In this document: one piece after another, positions 1 through 23,244 of the stretch
How positions within the stretch are numbered: the stretch's first letter is position 1
Layout of the letters: each line of letters begins with the position of its first letter
Assembly (NCBI RefSeq): GCF_043290135.1
Contig: NC_134710.1
Location: 202,971,692 to 203,035,691, forward strand
Length of the DNA stretch: 64,000 nt
Source of the DNA: Rhipicephalus microplus
Lineage: Eukaryota > Arthropoda > Arachnida > Ixodida > Ixodidae
Direction: 5' to 3'
The notes under the pieces: generated by a model
What the model saw: only the letters and a program-made list of their open reading frames with translations
Databases searched by the model: none
Told to the model about the DNA's origin: nothing
Made by a program: the position numbers and the translations under genes

Positions 1-1066
1 CGTCATCCCGAACTGCAATCGTGCATGCATTTCGAGCGAAGCTGTATGACACATCAAACATGGTGATGGGATGGGGGAAGGTGTCATGTTTTATTATTAT
101 ATTCACAGTAATCGTTGTCATGGTCGCTTCACGGTTGATGTGGTAGATTATGATTAGCTATGCCACCATTTTCCTGAAGACAAATATGCTCCTTTCTTCA
201 AGCATTGTTCAATTGCTGTTTTTCTAGAGTCTTTAATTTGAGTGGTTTACATATGTTAATATTAGAATAATTTGAATGAGTGGCTATATGGTTGTCTTCA
301 TAATATGTTGAAACGAGAAACTCCGTGACACGGGGAGAAGAAAGACCCATTTGATGTTATTCAAAGCCATCGTATGAACTGAAAAGTAGCTGAAATCTAA
401 TTCGTACCGGGAATGCGCCAGAAGGTGTTCCCCTTGCTTACAGCCACCTTATCATCCGGCATGTGATTTTGATGGTTGTTTTCTTGTCATTTTCTGTATT
501 AAAACGAATACTGGGATTTATATACGCCCTATCACAAAGCAACATATGCCATTTATCTTCAATTGTTAAATGGCCCCTAAACCAACAAGAGGTTGAAACT
601 GAGCTATGCCGTTGCAGTTGTGCGCAAGTCGACAGCGAAAGCGTTTATCTGGTCGTCTGTTGAACCGAATGCTCTCTATCTTCTTTGAAGGTGAAAATGC
701 AAGGAGCGCGCGCATCTACACTAGAGTACGCGTGTTCCAGCGTCAGTTGGTAGTTTAGTATGGTAAGAACTTTATTAGGGTCTAGAGGATAGGTCCAAGA
801 CTGATGCATGACCACTCCCACGTCGGGACAGAGAGGCAAAGCTCCTGACCTGGCATTTTTTTTTACCGTAAAGGCGAAACCATTGAGTAGTGGATGTGCC
901 CAACTATATTGTAAAACTCAACTTCTGAAGCGTTGGCTAGCAAGATAGATTAACGAGAATAAGAAACATGGCGTATGTACAAATACCACAGTTTTGTTCA
1001 ACGTAATCTAAAAATGATAGACGTCTAATGGTTTATTTTTTTCACTTTACGAATTAATTTGTGCAG
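1..1066. other. Probable intron of the M13 gene; no other feature seen
   Basis: I found no further M13 exon here and no recognisable repeat. If the exon at 1067 is expressed, this stretch is intronic. Short open frames (463-663 +, 645-839 -) show no family resemblance. Confidence 0.4.
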
Positions 1067-1420
1067 AACGACCATTTGCCTTTTCACAACCCACCGGACG
1101 TCGACAGTTCCTTCGTCATGGACACGGATACGGCCTTTTTTGACCTTGTGGGTGCAAGAGTTGCCTATGAGGCGTACACGATGGCTCAGTCCGGACTCCA
1201 GAAGCTGTCTGTTGACCCCGACAGGCTCAGCCCGGCCATAAAGCAATTCTTCGTGGGCAGCTGCGTCAAGTGGTGCCTAGACGCTCATTCCAAACTGGTG
1301 AACTATGCCGGACCCTTCCGTTGCGTGCTCCCCCTCGTTAATATCGGAGGCTTCAGTGAGGCGTTCCGCTGCAAGCGCAGCAGTGGTTACACCTCTATGC
1401 TTAAGTGCTCCTTGCTTTGA
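1067..1420 (+). CDS. Last exon of an M13 (neprilysin-like) metallopeptidase, probably catalytically dead
   Basis: The open frame runs from a splice acceptor (pyrimidine-rich tract ending gtgcag at 1061-1066, phase 0) to TGA at 1418-1420, giving 117 residues. It matches the C-terminal end of M13 peptidases, which are zinc enzymes, usually type II membrane or secreted, that cut small peptides. Visible landmarks in order are a GARVAYEAY segment, LSPAIKQFFVGSCVKWC, then PFRC and FSEAFRCK, with the family's cysteines. In active M13 enzymes the AY.AY block follows an ENxADxGG motif whose Glu is the third zinc ligand; here the aligned stretch reads TAFFDLVG, so Glu is Thr while the Asp is kept. The family's catalytic His ahead of the FR pair is also absent (aligned Asn). 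The usual C-terminal CxxW is replaced by CSLL. The HExxH exon must lie upstream of the window. Seen: exon and substitutions. Inferred: an inactive paralogue; tick genomes carry large M13 families. Confidence 0.82.
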   Translation, partial: NDHLPFHNPPDVDSSFVMDTDTAFFDLVGARVAYEAYTMAQSGLQKLSVDPDRLSPAIKQFFVGSCVKWCLDAHSKLVNYAGPFRCVLPLVNIGGFSEAFRCKRSSGYTSMLKCSLL

Positions 1421-1583
1421 TCGAGGAAACCTGCAGGCTGCCGCTCCAATTAGTGCCATATACTCGCACTTCGGAGCGCTGTGGGCATTGGAAGAATCAC
1501 AGGAGCCGTCGAAGAAATATCTTAGGGAGCATTGTGTTTGGGGAATTATTGCTAATATTTGTTTTATGCGGAATGCAGTATAA

Positions 1584-1589
1584 AATAAA
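1584..1589 (+). promoter_or_regulatory. AATAAA polyadenylation signal of the M13 gene
   Basis: A canonical AATAAA lies about 165 bases after the M13 stop codon on the same strand, a normal distance for a short 3' untranslated region. Confidence 0.55.
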
Positions 1590-1676
1590 CCGAAATAGTT
1601 TGATGTAAAAAAACAGCTAATGAAAATGTCCTTGTGAGATATTCTAAGTGATTTTGTGGTCCGTTTTGGTGGAACA

Positions 1677-1886
1677 GGGGCTCCAGTGCGTGACTGCTGA
1701 CCCGAAAGACGCGGGATTGATCCCGGCTGTGGCGGTTGCAATTCGATGCCGGCCCAATGGTAAAGGCCCTTGTACCGTGTGCTGTCAGTGCCCATTACAG
1801 AGCACCAGATGGTCAAAATTTTCGGAGCCCTCCGCTATGGCACTCTCGTAATCATATCGTGGTTTTGGGGCTTGAAAAGCCAGAAA
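1677..1886 (+). repeat. Ruka-type tRNA-derived SINE, diverged copy
   Basis: The copy keeps the B-box-like part of the head (gcgggattgatcccggctg), then the diverged body including 'accagatggtcaaaattttcggagccctcc' split by changes, and the tail 'aatcatatcgtggttttgggg'. It ends just before an AAATGCGAAGCA motif that starts the neighbouring dispersed element. Confidence 0.75.
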
Positions 1887-1929
1887 ATAAATGCGAAGCA
1901 TTCGGTTGTGTACAGCAGCCACTTTCAAC

Positions 1930-2211
<282 letters not shown>

Positions 2212-2227
2212 TTAGCCGCCTACGACT

Positions 2228-3990
2228 CTTTGCTCTCTTGGCCGTTTCGAATACCAAAATTGGTATGGCATAACATGACTGTATGACGAGCACAAGCAAC
2301 TAGTCATAACATAAAATTCATTACATGTAAGTCATGAATGTCTTGATTTACATTTGACGGTCTTGCTGCTCTTGCGTTGGCTTCGTTCACATGACAGGTT
2401 GTAAATTGGTACGGTATGACATGACTGCATGGCGAACACAAGTGACAGACCTTAACGTGAAAATCATGACATGCGTGTCATGTAAGAACATCGCTACATG
2501 CCACGATCATAATACGCTCGCAGTTGTTTCGCTAGCTCACATATACCAAATTTGATATTACTGGGCGTGATGGGTGATGAAGGTATGTGACTGGTGCAAA
2601 CATGATCATGAGGTGCGTGTGATGTAACAACATGACTTCATGCCACGCTCATAATGCGCTAGCGGTCATTACGTTAGCTTCAGATATACCAAATTCGGTA
2701 TTACGTGACGCACACGCACTACAAAGGTAAATGACACATCCAAACATGATAGTCATGATGCGTGTCATGCAACAACATGACTACATGCCGCACTTACAAT
2801 GAACTTGTGGCCGTTTCACTAGTTTCACATATACCTAATTTGTTATTACGAGACGTGAACGAATGACGAAGCTGAATGACACGTCCAAACATGATGATCA
2901 TGACATGCGTGTCATGCAAAACATGACTAGACACTACGCTCATAGTGTGCTCGCGGTCGTTTCGCTAGCTTCACATACACCAATTTTGGTGTTACGTGAC
3001 TTCAATGAATGACGAAGGTATATGACTGGTGCAAACATGATAATCATGGCATGCGTGTCCTGTAAGACCGTCACAGCATACTATGATCATGATGCGCTCG
3101 CGGCCGTTTTGCTAGCATCACATGCACCAAATTCGGTATTTTGTGACGTTGATTGATTGATTGATTTGTGGGGTTTAACGTCCCAAAACCACTATTTGAT
3201 TATGAAAGATGCCGTAGTGGAGGGCTCCAGAAATTTGGACCACCTGGGGTTCTTTAACGTGCACCCAAATCTGAGTACACGGGCCTACAACATTTCCGCC
3301 TCCATCGGAAATGCAGCCGCCACAGCCGGGATTTGATCCCGCGACCTGCGGGTCAGCAGCCGAGTACCTTAGCCACTAGACCACCGTGGCGGGGCTATTT
3401 TGTGACGTGAATGGACGACGAGCGCTTATGATATGTCTAAACATGATAATCATGATATGCGTATCATGTAAAACATGACTACATGCTACGCTCGCAGCGT
3501 GATCGTGGCCGTTTCGCTAGTTGCACATACTCAAAATTAGGTATTACGTGACGTGAATGGACGGCCAAAATAATGACACGTCCAAGCATTATCATCGTGA
3601 ATATGCGTGTCATGTAAACCGTGACTGCATATTACGCGAATAGCGCCCTCGCGGCTGTTTCGCTAGCTCAACATATACCGAATTTGGTAACACGTAACCG
3701 TCATAGACGATGAAGGTAAATGACACACCGAAACATGATACTCATGACATGTGTGTCATGTAAAAGATGACTGCATGCTACGGTCATAGGACGATCACGG
3801 CTGTTTTGCTAGCACCACATATACAAAATTTGGTGTAACGTGACGTGAATAGACGATGAATGGAAATAACAAGTTCAGATTGATCATAATGACATGACAT
3901 GGAAGTCAAGGACTGCATATTTACGTCCACCTCGTAATATTCTGCTGATTTTAAATGGACGTATCAACATTCCTCATTCGTGCTTCACAT
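2228..3990 (+). repeat. 146-bp satellite array, about 11 diverged units
   Basis: A gctag landmark recurs at 2531, 2673 (as gttag), 2818 (actag), 2964, 3111, 3516, 3662 and 3808. Spacings are 142-147 bases once the SINE and its duplicated target are removed. Each unit has cgctcgcggccgtttcgctag, a 'cacatataccaaatttggta' block, a tgacg segment and the palindrome-rich catgat..catgacatgcgtgtcatg. Units differ by point changes and small indels; the ends near 2240 and 3900-3990 are degenerate. Confidence 0.9.
3150..3395 (-). mobile_element. Ruka SINE, full length, with 13-bp target duplication
   Basis: Read on the minus strand it has the complete tRNA-like head (A box ggtctagtgg, B-box region near 3340), conserved body and an AATC tail (3150-3162 as ttgattgattga). 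It is flanked by perfect 13-bp copies of tattttgtgacgt at 3137-3149 and 3396-3408. Removing element plus one copy restores the 146-bp phase of the satellite. Confidence 0.95.
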
Positions 3991-4159
3991 ATAACCAATT
4001 CCCACTGTTCGTGTGGTCTGCCATATTAGGGGTGAAGCTTTTTATAGCGGCACCCGTTTATCCCTCGTAGCCGTTGAAGTATTTAACGAATATAACATTT
4101 TGACCTCCAAGGTGATGCCGGTGAGAGATTTCTTCTGTGCGTTGTTAAAGAATAAAAAT

Positions 4160-4280
4160 GGTGCTCAATGTACATGCCAATGGCTGATAATGGAGAATGA
4201 GAGACAGGAGCATTCGGCTTTTAGTGAACGCACACGCTGCGATTCCCATTAGCAGCCATTGGCATGTACATTGAGCACTA
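4160..4280. repeat. Inverted repeat around a 65-bp loop
   Basis: The sequence tgctcaatgtacatgccaat near 4162-4184 is repeated in inverted form at 4253-4280 (ccattggcatgtacattgagca), so the stretch could fold as a 25-bp stem. It overlaps the start of the first 240-bp duplication unit. Confidence 0.8.
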
Positions 4281-4700
4281 ACTGACAAAAAAGGGTTGCT
4301 ACGTTATACTCGCTGGGTGAAACCTCCTTAGTTTTCGAAAGCTTTAGTGAGCGTTGAGCCGCAGTGCCATGAATACAATGAACTAGTATATACAATGAAT
4401 GAACTCGAGGTGGTTAAAGGTGAGAAGTAGATACGAAGCGCAAGCCATAAGAAAGTAAAAGCTCCATTCCCCTGGCTCTCATTTCACATTAGCAGCCATT
4501 GGCATGTGAATTGAGCACTATCTGAGAGGAAAAGGTTGCTACGTTATACTCGCTGGGCGTAACCTCCTTGGTTTTTAGAAAGGTTTAGCGAGCGTTGGGC
4601 CACAGTGCCACGAATACAGTGAACTAGTATATACCATGAACTCGAGGTGGTTAAAGGTGGGAAGTAGACCCGAAGCGCAAGCCGTAAGAAAGTGTGCGTG
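4251..4700 (+). repeat. Tandem duplication, 240-bp period, two units
   Basis: Unit 1 (4251-4490) and unit 2 (4491-about 4690) both begin agcagccattggcatgt and share the blocks gttgctacgttatactcgct, aacctcctt and aactcgaggtggttaaaggt at matching positions, with about 10 percent divergence. Confidence 0.9.
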
Positions 4701-4807
4701 TGCCACCTCTCGTTTAGTCCTTGGAATGTCCGCTGGATGGCGGTGCGTCTATATGGGGAATATATGATGAAAAGATGTGAGAAGGTGGTACTTGGAGTGT
4801 TGAATCG

Positions 4808-4995
4808 ATGAACAAACGGACACACAGGCAGATGCATGGATGGACGCATGAACGGACGGTGGGGCGGATGCATGGACGAACGCAGGGACGGACGCTGGAA
4901 CAGACGCACGCACGGACGGTTGGATGGACGCATGGACGGTCACACAGACGGAAGCATGACGGACGGAAGCAAGAACGAAAGGACGGACGAATGCT
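4808..4995 (+). repeat. Degenerate minisatellite of ggacg(g/c)atg-like units
   Basis: The stretch is made of imperfect 4-12-base units such as atggacggacgcatgaacgg. It explains the low-complexity open frames on both strands, which are not genes. Confidence 0.85.
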
Positions 4996-4999
4996 TCGC

Positions 5000-6120
5000 C
5001 CCACTCTCCATCATTCACTCCGTGGATATGCTGCCAATTTTTTTTTCATACAGCAAACAAAACTTTTTTTCATTCTCCGAAATTGACAAATTTATTGAAA
5101 TTGGTCCATTAATTGTCTCATAATACGTGCTTACATTTTGGATGTACCTAAATATCGAATCCCAAAGAGCTAGCTTAACTATAGCCTTATAGTTCTTATA
5201 ATATTAGAATTTGTAGCTATCGCATTTATTGTTTTGCCCTTGAGCGAAAAAGTCATATATTTTTGCGAAGAACACTTACTATTGACGTTTGTTGTCATAT
5301 TTTAATGTTCTTGACCATTCGACAACATTACATAATTTGATCACTTGGTCAAGTGCCCGAACAAGGCTGTCAATTTGAAGGGTGGTCCGAATGAACTATA
5401 GGATGGTGTCAGGTCGCTATTGTGTGTTGGTAAACTCAGCTTTCGAACTCTGTAATGCCAGTTGTTTAGGTGTAGGCCAAGTTGGTTTAAATCAATATTG
5501 AAACGTGTTGTCATCGCTTGGTCACGAAGATATTTGTACGGTCGCATGTTATTTCACACACTGGATTTTGCGCTTCACGGGGTACTGAATGCTCTGGTAT
5601 TTATAATATAGATAGCATGTTCACAGTAGCTTTGACTGTAGATCAGCAACGTTTTCATAGTATGTTGCAAAATTGTTACCGGGAGCCTTAAAGGAGCAGG
5701 ACAGTTGCGAAGACTGACATATCGCAGAAATTATGCGTGCAGACACAGATAAAATTTACAGCACAAATGTGAAATTCATTCTTGCGTTACCTGTCTCCCT
5801 TCTACATACGCACATTAAAACAGGCAGAATGTACTATAGATTCTTGAGGATACTTTGAAAAAACGTTTTGTGCTGAATGTTTTTCGACGTGCGAGTCTTC
5901 GCACAACCTCGTAGCCATCGGATAGGAGTTCCTTTAGTTACAAGCGTCCAATGTAACTCCGCTTCTCTTGCCAGCATCGTCAATTAGTCATAAGGATGCA
6001 CGACTCATTGAGGCTATACACTGATAAAAAAGTAACGCTTAAGTTCCACATATGAGAATGAAAAGTGCCCCCTTCTCAGTGCCTTCTCATTCGCTTGTCC
6101 GGCTTTGATTCTTGGTGGAT
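5000..6120. other. No feature recognised
   Basis: AT-rich unique-looking sequence. The only open frames are under 100 codons and show no family motif or splice-bounded structure. Confidence 0.4.
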
Positions 6121-6123
6121 ACC

Positions 6124-6257
6124 TTCATCATTCATAAGTGTATGGTGCACCACGACAAGTACACAAAAAGAGAGACGCACACACACGCAGCGCTGTGCGT
6201 GTGCGTCTCTCTTTTTGTGTTCTTGTCGTGGTGCGCCATACCCTTATAAATGATGAA
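6124..6257. repeat. Long hairpin: 65-bp near-perfect inverted arms
   Basis: The left arm begins ttcatcattcataagtgtat and the right arm ends with its complement ataaatgatgaa at 6257. The arms include 'gcaccacgacaagtacacaa' and its inverted counterpart, and meet at a cagcgctg centre near 6191 with almost no loop. It may be a foldback or MITE-type element; no gene is involved. Confidence 0.9.
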
Positions 6258-6800
6258 ACCCAACCAACTTGCCCGGCAACGTGCCTTAGCAGATAACTTC
6301 ACCCTGCCGGGTGGAAAGGAACACCTGTGCATGTGACATATGCCATTGAATTGTCCTCTAATCTTAGGTGCCTTCTGCAAGGGCATTTGCGAAGTACCAA
6401 CGACGCTATTGTTTACATTGACCATTTCGCGAAGTATCGAAGTAACTACTATGCCTCTGCAAGGCAAAACGTGCCCTTATGAGGCGTTCTTTGTTGAAAA
6501 AGTCCAAAACTAAAAACCGGAGCAAGTCAAAATTTCTCGAACGTAAAGCATGCCTAAGTATCTTCAGCTTCTAGAACAGTTCTAATAAAAATGTGGGACT
6601 TCCTTATTGTAACAATGTAACTCAAAAAAGCAAGTTTCTAATAAACAATCAGTCAATACGATGACTGTTGAAAGCAAACTGAGCTATATTCACTAAACCA
6701 GCACTTCGCCAACAGTTGCGACCTAAACAACGAATATGGTCTCACTCAAAATATTCCATTTGCCTTCTAGTTGCTTGTTATCGTGTTTACACTCAATATT

Positions 6801-6988
6801 TAGGTTTTTTTAGGGTGAAGTGGCACTAACTGAAGCACATAATGTTCATTAACAAGGCTCGATTATGAAGAGTAACAGGTTGAAGTTCCTCAACTAGGTT
6901 TTTGTAGGGCGAAGGGGCACTAACCGAATCATATAATGTTCATTAACAAAATTCGATTATAAAGAGTAAGAGGTTGACTATCCTAATT
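6801..6988 (+). repeat. 94-bp tandem duplication
   Basis: Unit 1 (6801-6894) and unit 2 (6895-6988) share taggttttt, aggg(t/c)gaag, ggcactaac and ataatgttcattaacaa in the same order, with about 15 differences. Confidence 0.85.
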
Positions 6989-8400
6989 TTTTTGCCGCTT
7001 GCGATTCATTTTGCGTTTAGCGCTACATTATCACGTTTTTATTCGCTGCAACATGGTATATTTGAAGTAAAATACACGTCAAATGAAGATATTGGGCATC
7101 TAGGTATTTCCTTAAGACGATGTGGTCGGAAACGGCGCGACACATAAAACGAACTGAAGCACTTTTTAAGGCCTTCAGTAGATGTCAAGAACAAGAAAAC
7201 ACTATTGACAGTACAGAAGAGTGCGCTTTTTGCCACGAAAAACCATTAGCTCTTCAAGTTGAATACTCATCACTGCGCTCATGCAAAGAAGCACGGCACC
7301 GACAGAAGCACAAAGACGACGTTAATTCTAACGCAAAATATTGCTATAGCATATATTTGAATAGTTTCACACCTATATTACGCGCTCATTCATGCAAAAG
7401 GAGATTGTTCCAATCAATATGAGCCAAGTAACAACTTTACTCTTCAATACTGACAAAATTGGGCTATGTAGATATTAGCCACAATATAGATTTTTTAGTA
7501 GTTAGGAAGAGGAACATACTGGAAGAAAGTTGTTTGAGCGGGCCAGGCCATATTGTCAGTAGAAAAAAGTACGTTTTTTTAGCTTTCGTTAGAGCGCATT
7601 TGGCTCTATTAGAAAAAAAATTTGCTCATATTTATATGCACGAATTATTGATGCTGTTACTTAGGATGGCGATTATGATGTTGAACTGTTGCTGTGCTCG
7701 TTGTGATGGGTGTGCAGTTGTATACCACTCAGTCGTCACCCAGTTCACAAGGTGTGACGTCTTCTCTTAACGTGACTCCTCCACCGACATGATGCCTGCA
7801 TAGCGTATTTTCCAACAGACTGCTGGACAGTATGCCTAAATTTGACTCCAGCTCGAACCTTCATTTTTATTGAACTATAACCTGACGACAATATTTATTT
7901 ACAGTACAGTCACTTTCTACTGACACCGTAGCAGGTGGTGCAGACACTATGTCTACTCATCAGGTTAATCATGAAGCAACACAAAAGGAACCAGAGTAAC
8001 ATCAACTTTGCACTTTATGTAGGCAACCTACACTACATAATATACAGAATGTTTCAAGAAATGTGTCCAATATTCTGTAAAAATTACAGAAAGAGAGTAT
8101 CTGCGTGCTACTTGCGGTGTTGCCTTCTTGTGGCAGAAGACATCTTCAGATGGGTACAAGCATTAGTTACAGCAGTAAGTATAGAACTTAACACAAATAA
8201 CCTTTAAACCAGTGGTAATGGCCGGCAGAATCAAATGGGTGAGCTCAAGTCCTTCCTACAAGTAGTGCACAGCTACGTAGAAATTCTGGGAAATCGGCCA
8301 CTGATAATCACTGTGGCGCGATGCGATCTTGCCAATTCAGCTGGCGAAACAAAAAACCGATGCACCAAATAGCGCAACTACCATTCCATTCGACAACAAT
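6989..8400. other. No feature recognised
   Basis: Three short + strand open frames (7120-7422, 7459-7770, 7935-8207) lack family motifs, signal peptides and convincing splice borders, so I do not call them genes. Confidence 0.4.
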
Positions 8401-8617
8401 GCCCCGACGTAGCGGTGTAATGGCCGCAGGGCGCGGGTTCGAATCCCGGCTGCGGCGGCTGCATTTCCGATGGAGGCGGAAATGTTGTAGGCCCGTGTGC
8501 TCAGATTTGGGTGCACGGTAAAGAACCCCAGGTGGTCAAAATTTCCGGAGCCCTCCACTACGGCGTCTCTCATAATCATATCGTGGTTTTGGGACGTTAA
8601 ACCCCACAAATCAATTA
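8401..8617 (+). mobile_element. Ruka SINE, first of a tandem pair
   Basis: It has a clear B box (gcgggttcgaatcccggctg), the body gtgctcagatttgggtgcac and the tail ending ttaaaccccacaaatcaatt. The segment between A and B boxes is shorter than in neighbouring copies. Confidence 0.92.
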
Positions 8618-8850
8618 GCGGTGTAGTGGCTAAAGTACTCGGCTGTTGACCCGCAGGACGCGTGATCAAATCCCAGCTGCGGCGGCTGCATTTTTGATGG
8701 AGGTGAAAATGCTGTAGTCCCATGTGCTCAGATTTGGGTGCACATTAAAGAACCCCAGGTGGTCGAAGTTTCAAGTTGTCCTCCACTACGGCGTCCTTCA
8801 TAATCATATGGTGGTTTTGGCACGTTGAACCCCACATATATATCTATCTT
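8618..8850 (+). mobile_element. Ruka SINE, second of a tandem pair
   Basis: It begins gcggtgtagtggctaaagta directly after the first copy's tail, keeps a full but mutated head (gatcaaatcccag) and body, and ends in a short (TATC)-like tail near 8840-8850. Confidence 0.92.
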
Positions 8851-8994
8851 CGACAACATCCCCAATGACGACACTGTTTCCCTCGTATTGAAAAGAAAAA
8901 CAAGTGAGCGTCGATAAGCGGCCTCGAAGCGAAGTGTCTAAATTGACGGTTGATAACGGCGAGGGAAACAGTGTCATCGTTGTGGTCGTTGTTG
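8851..8994. repeat. 35-bp inverted repeat, candidate small foldback element
   Basis: The left arm 8851-8885 (containing gacactgtttccctcg) and right arm 8960-8994 (cgagggaaacagtgtc) are inverted copies with a few mismatches around a 74-bp spacer. It directly follows the second tandem SINE. Confidence 0.75.
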
Positions 8995-9860
8995 AAGTGA
9001 ATGGCAGATGCGCTGTTCGGTGCGTCGTTTTCGGTATTCCCTGCTAAATTTCGTGTGGGTACTTACCATAACAATAACACGTACCCGATAGACTTCAAAA
9101 TGGCGCATACCCGCTACAATAGCGTACTTTCATGCATCAGTTCACTCTTTGTATGACGGTGAACCAACTGGTCTCTGTGGATTGTGTCAGTATGCTGAAG
9201 CTATACATGTCCCCGACTAAACGTTAACTTGAAATCTACCAAAGTGAACCAAATGTTCACGAAAAAAGGGGCTATCTTTGTTTAAAATAAACATTTATAC
9301 GGAACATTCAGGCCTCCGAAAATTAATATTTGCATCCATCAGGCTTTTTTTTTTCGCTCAAGACGAACGCCACCGATTGCAACACCGCAATTGCCGCGGT
9401 ACGGGCTCTTTGACGCTCTGACGTTAAAACTGTAGCTCGAATTTGCAGGTGAACCAGATGGTCAAACGTTCTTAGACACTTTTGTGGTAAAATGAAACCT
9501 TAAAACTTGGGGTACATTCCGACGCGGAATAAAGCCATATGCCATGAAAAGAACGCTGTGACAGTCAAGGCGATGTAGAGAGACACGCGGACACACGTGC
9601 ACGTAACGTTAGACAGCACGCCACGACAGGCGCATCTGACGGTCCACCGGTTACTTTAGCACCTCTGCGTCAGCGCACATCCGTTGTATCAAGTGGCCGC
9701 CTCCCTTTGTCCCAAGTGCTCGATAGCGACAGGATGAAGGAGGACAATCGTGTAAGAAGACGACAGCCTCGGGTTGCAGTTGCCGATACCTTGGACGCAT
9801 GCACAACCGGAGACGTGTCGTCACGCGGTTTCGATCTTGACTCACCGGATGACAGAGTTG

Positions 9861-9895
9861 CATAAAATGGCAGCACCGAGCAGCTCACGCCACTG
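9861..9895 (+). promoter_or_regulatory. TATA-like box and predicted start region of the secreted-peptide gene
   Basis: The motif cataaaat at 9861-9868 lies 73 bases before the ATG at 9941. Initiation about 30 bases downstream would give a 5' untranslated region of roughly 48 bases. Position-based inference; no other core element is obvious. Confidence 0.45.
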
Positions 9896-9940
9896 ACCGC
9901 CCGTCCTCCTGCCTGACGAGCTAGCTGCTGAGCCGTGGCT

Positions 9941-22719
<12,779 letters not shown>

Positions 22720-22842
22720 GCTGGTCGGTGCGGGTCCACAGACCCTCTTCACTAAGGCCCAGCAACAGCTGAACATTTCCCTCGTTGCTCGGGACCGTTC
22801 ATATTTGTGTGCTGGACTATTTTATCATTTTTACTTACAAGC

Positions 22843-22848
22843 AATAAA
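22843..22848 (+). promoter_or_regulatory. AATAAA polyadenylation signal of the secreted-peptide gene
   Basis: A canonical AATAAA lies 124 bases after the stop codon of the 97-residue peptide gene, matching a compact final exon. Confidence 0.75.
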
Positions 22849-23021
22849 CTTTTATTCATGGCAGTATTTCTGGTTCAGCGTTCACTCGTGTTATCCCTTA
22901 ACGTGCCGAAAAGCAGAAATGCGATCTTTGAAGCCGTCACCTTCTCTAGAAGCTTGGGGCTGGTCGACGCGTGGTGTCGTACCCCTGCTGTCAACATAAC
23001 ATAAAATGCGTACACTGAATC

Positions 23022-23240
23022 AGTGGTTATGCGGCGATCGGCTATTGACGCCGCCAAGGTCACGTGCTCGATCCCGGCTTCAGCGGTCGCAGTTTTGTGG
23101 AGGCTAAATGGTAGAGGTTTATGTACACTGCGTTGTTAGTGCATGTTAACCCTTGACGGTCAAAACTTTCTGATCCCTCCACAACAACGCTCCTCATAAC
23201 CATTTCGTGGTGTTGAGATATAAACACCTATTTGTTATTA
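23022..23240 (+). mobile_element. Ruka SINE, diverged
   Basis: B-box region gtgctcgatcccggcttcag, then gtggaggctaaatgg, gtgcatgttaacccttgacg and cataaccatttcgtggtgtt. It lies 175 bases after the polyadenylation signal of the secreted-peptide gene. Confidence 0.8.
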
Positions 23241-23244
23241 CTAT

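Noticed and set aside
1277..1816. 179-codon minus-strand frame
   Set aside because: It is antisense to the M13 exon and crosses into a SINE; no motif.
3300..3395. tRNA gene suggested by A and B boxes
   Set aside because: The boxes belong to the Ruka SINE head, which lacks a tRNA acceptor stem and is repeated throughout the window.
4544..5123. Several overlapping frames rich in Arg, Pro, Cys or Gly on both strands
   Set aside because: They are produced by the ggacg minisatellite.
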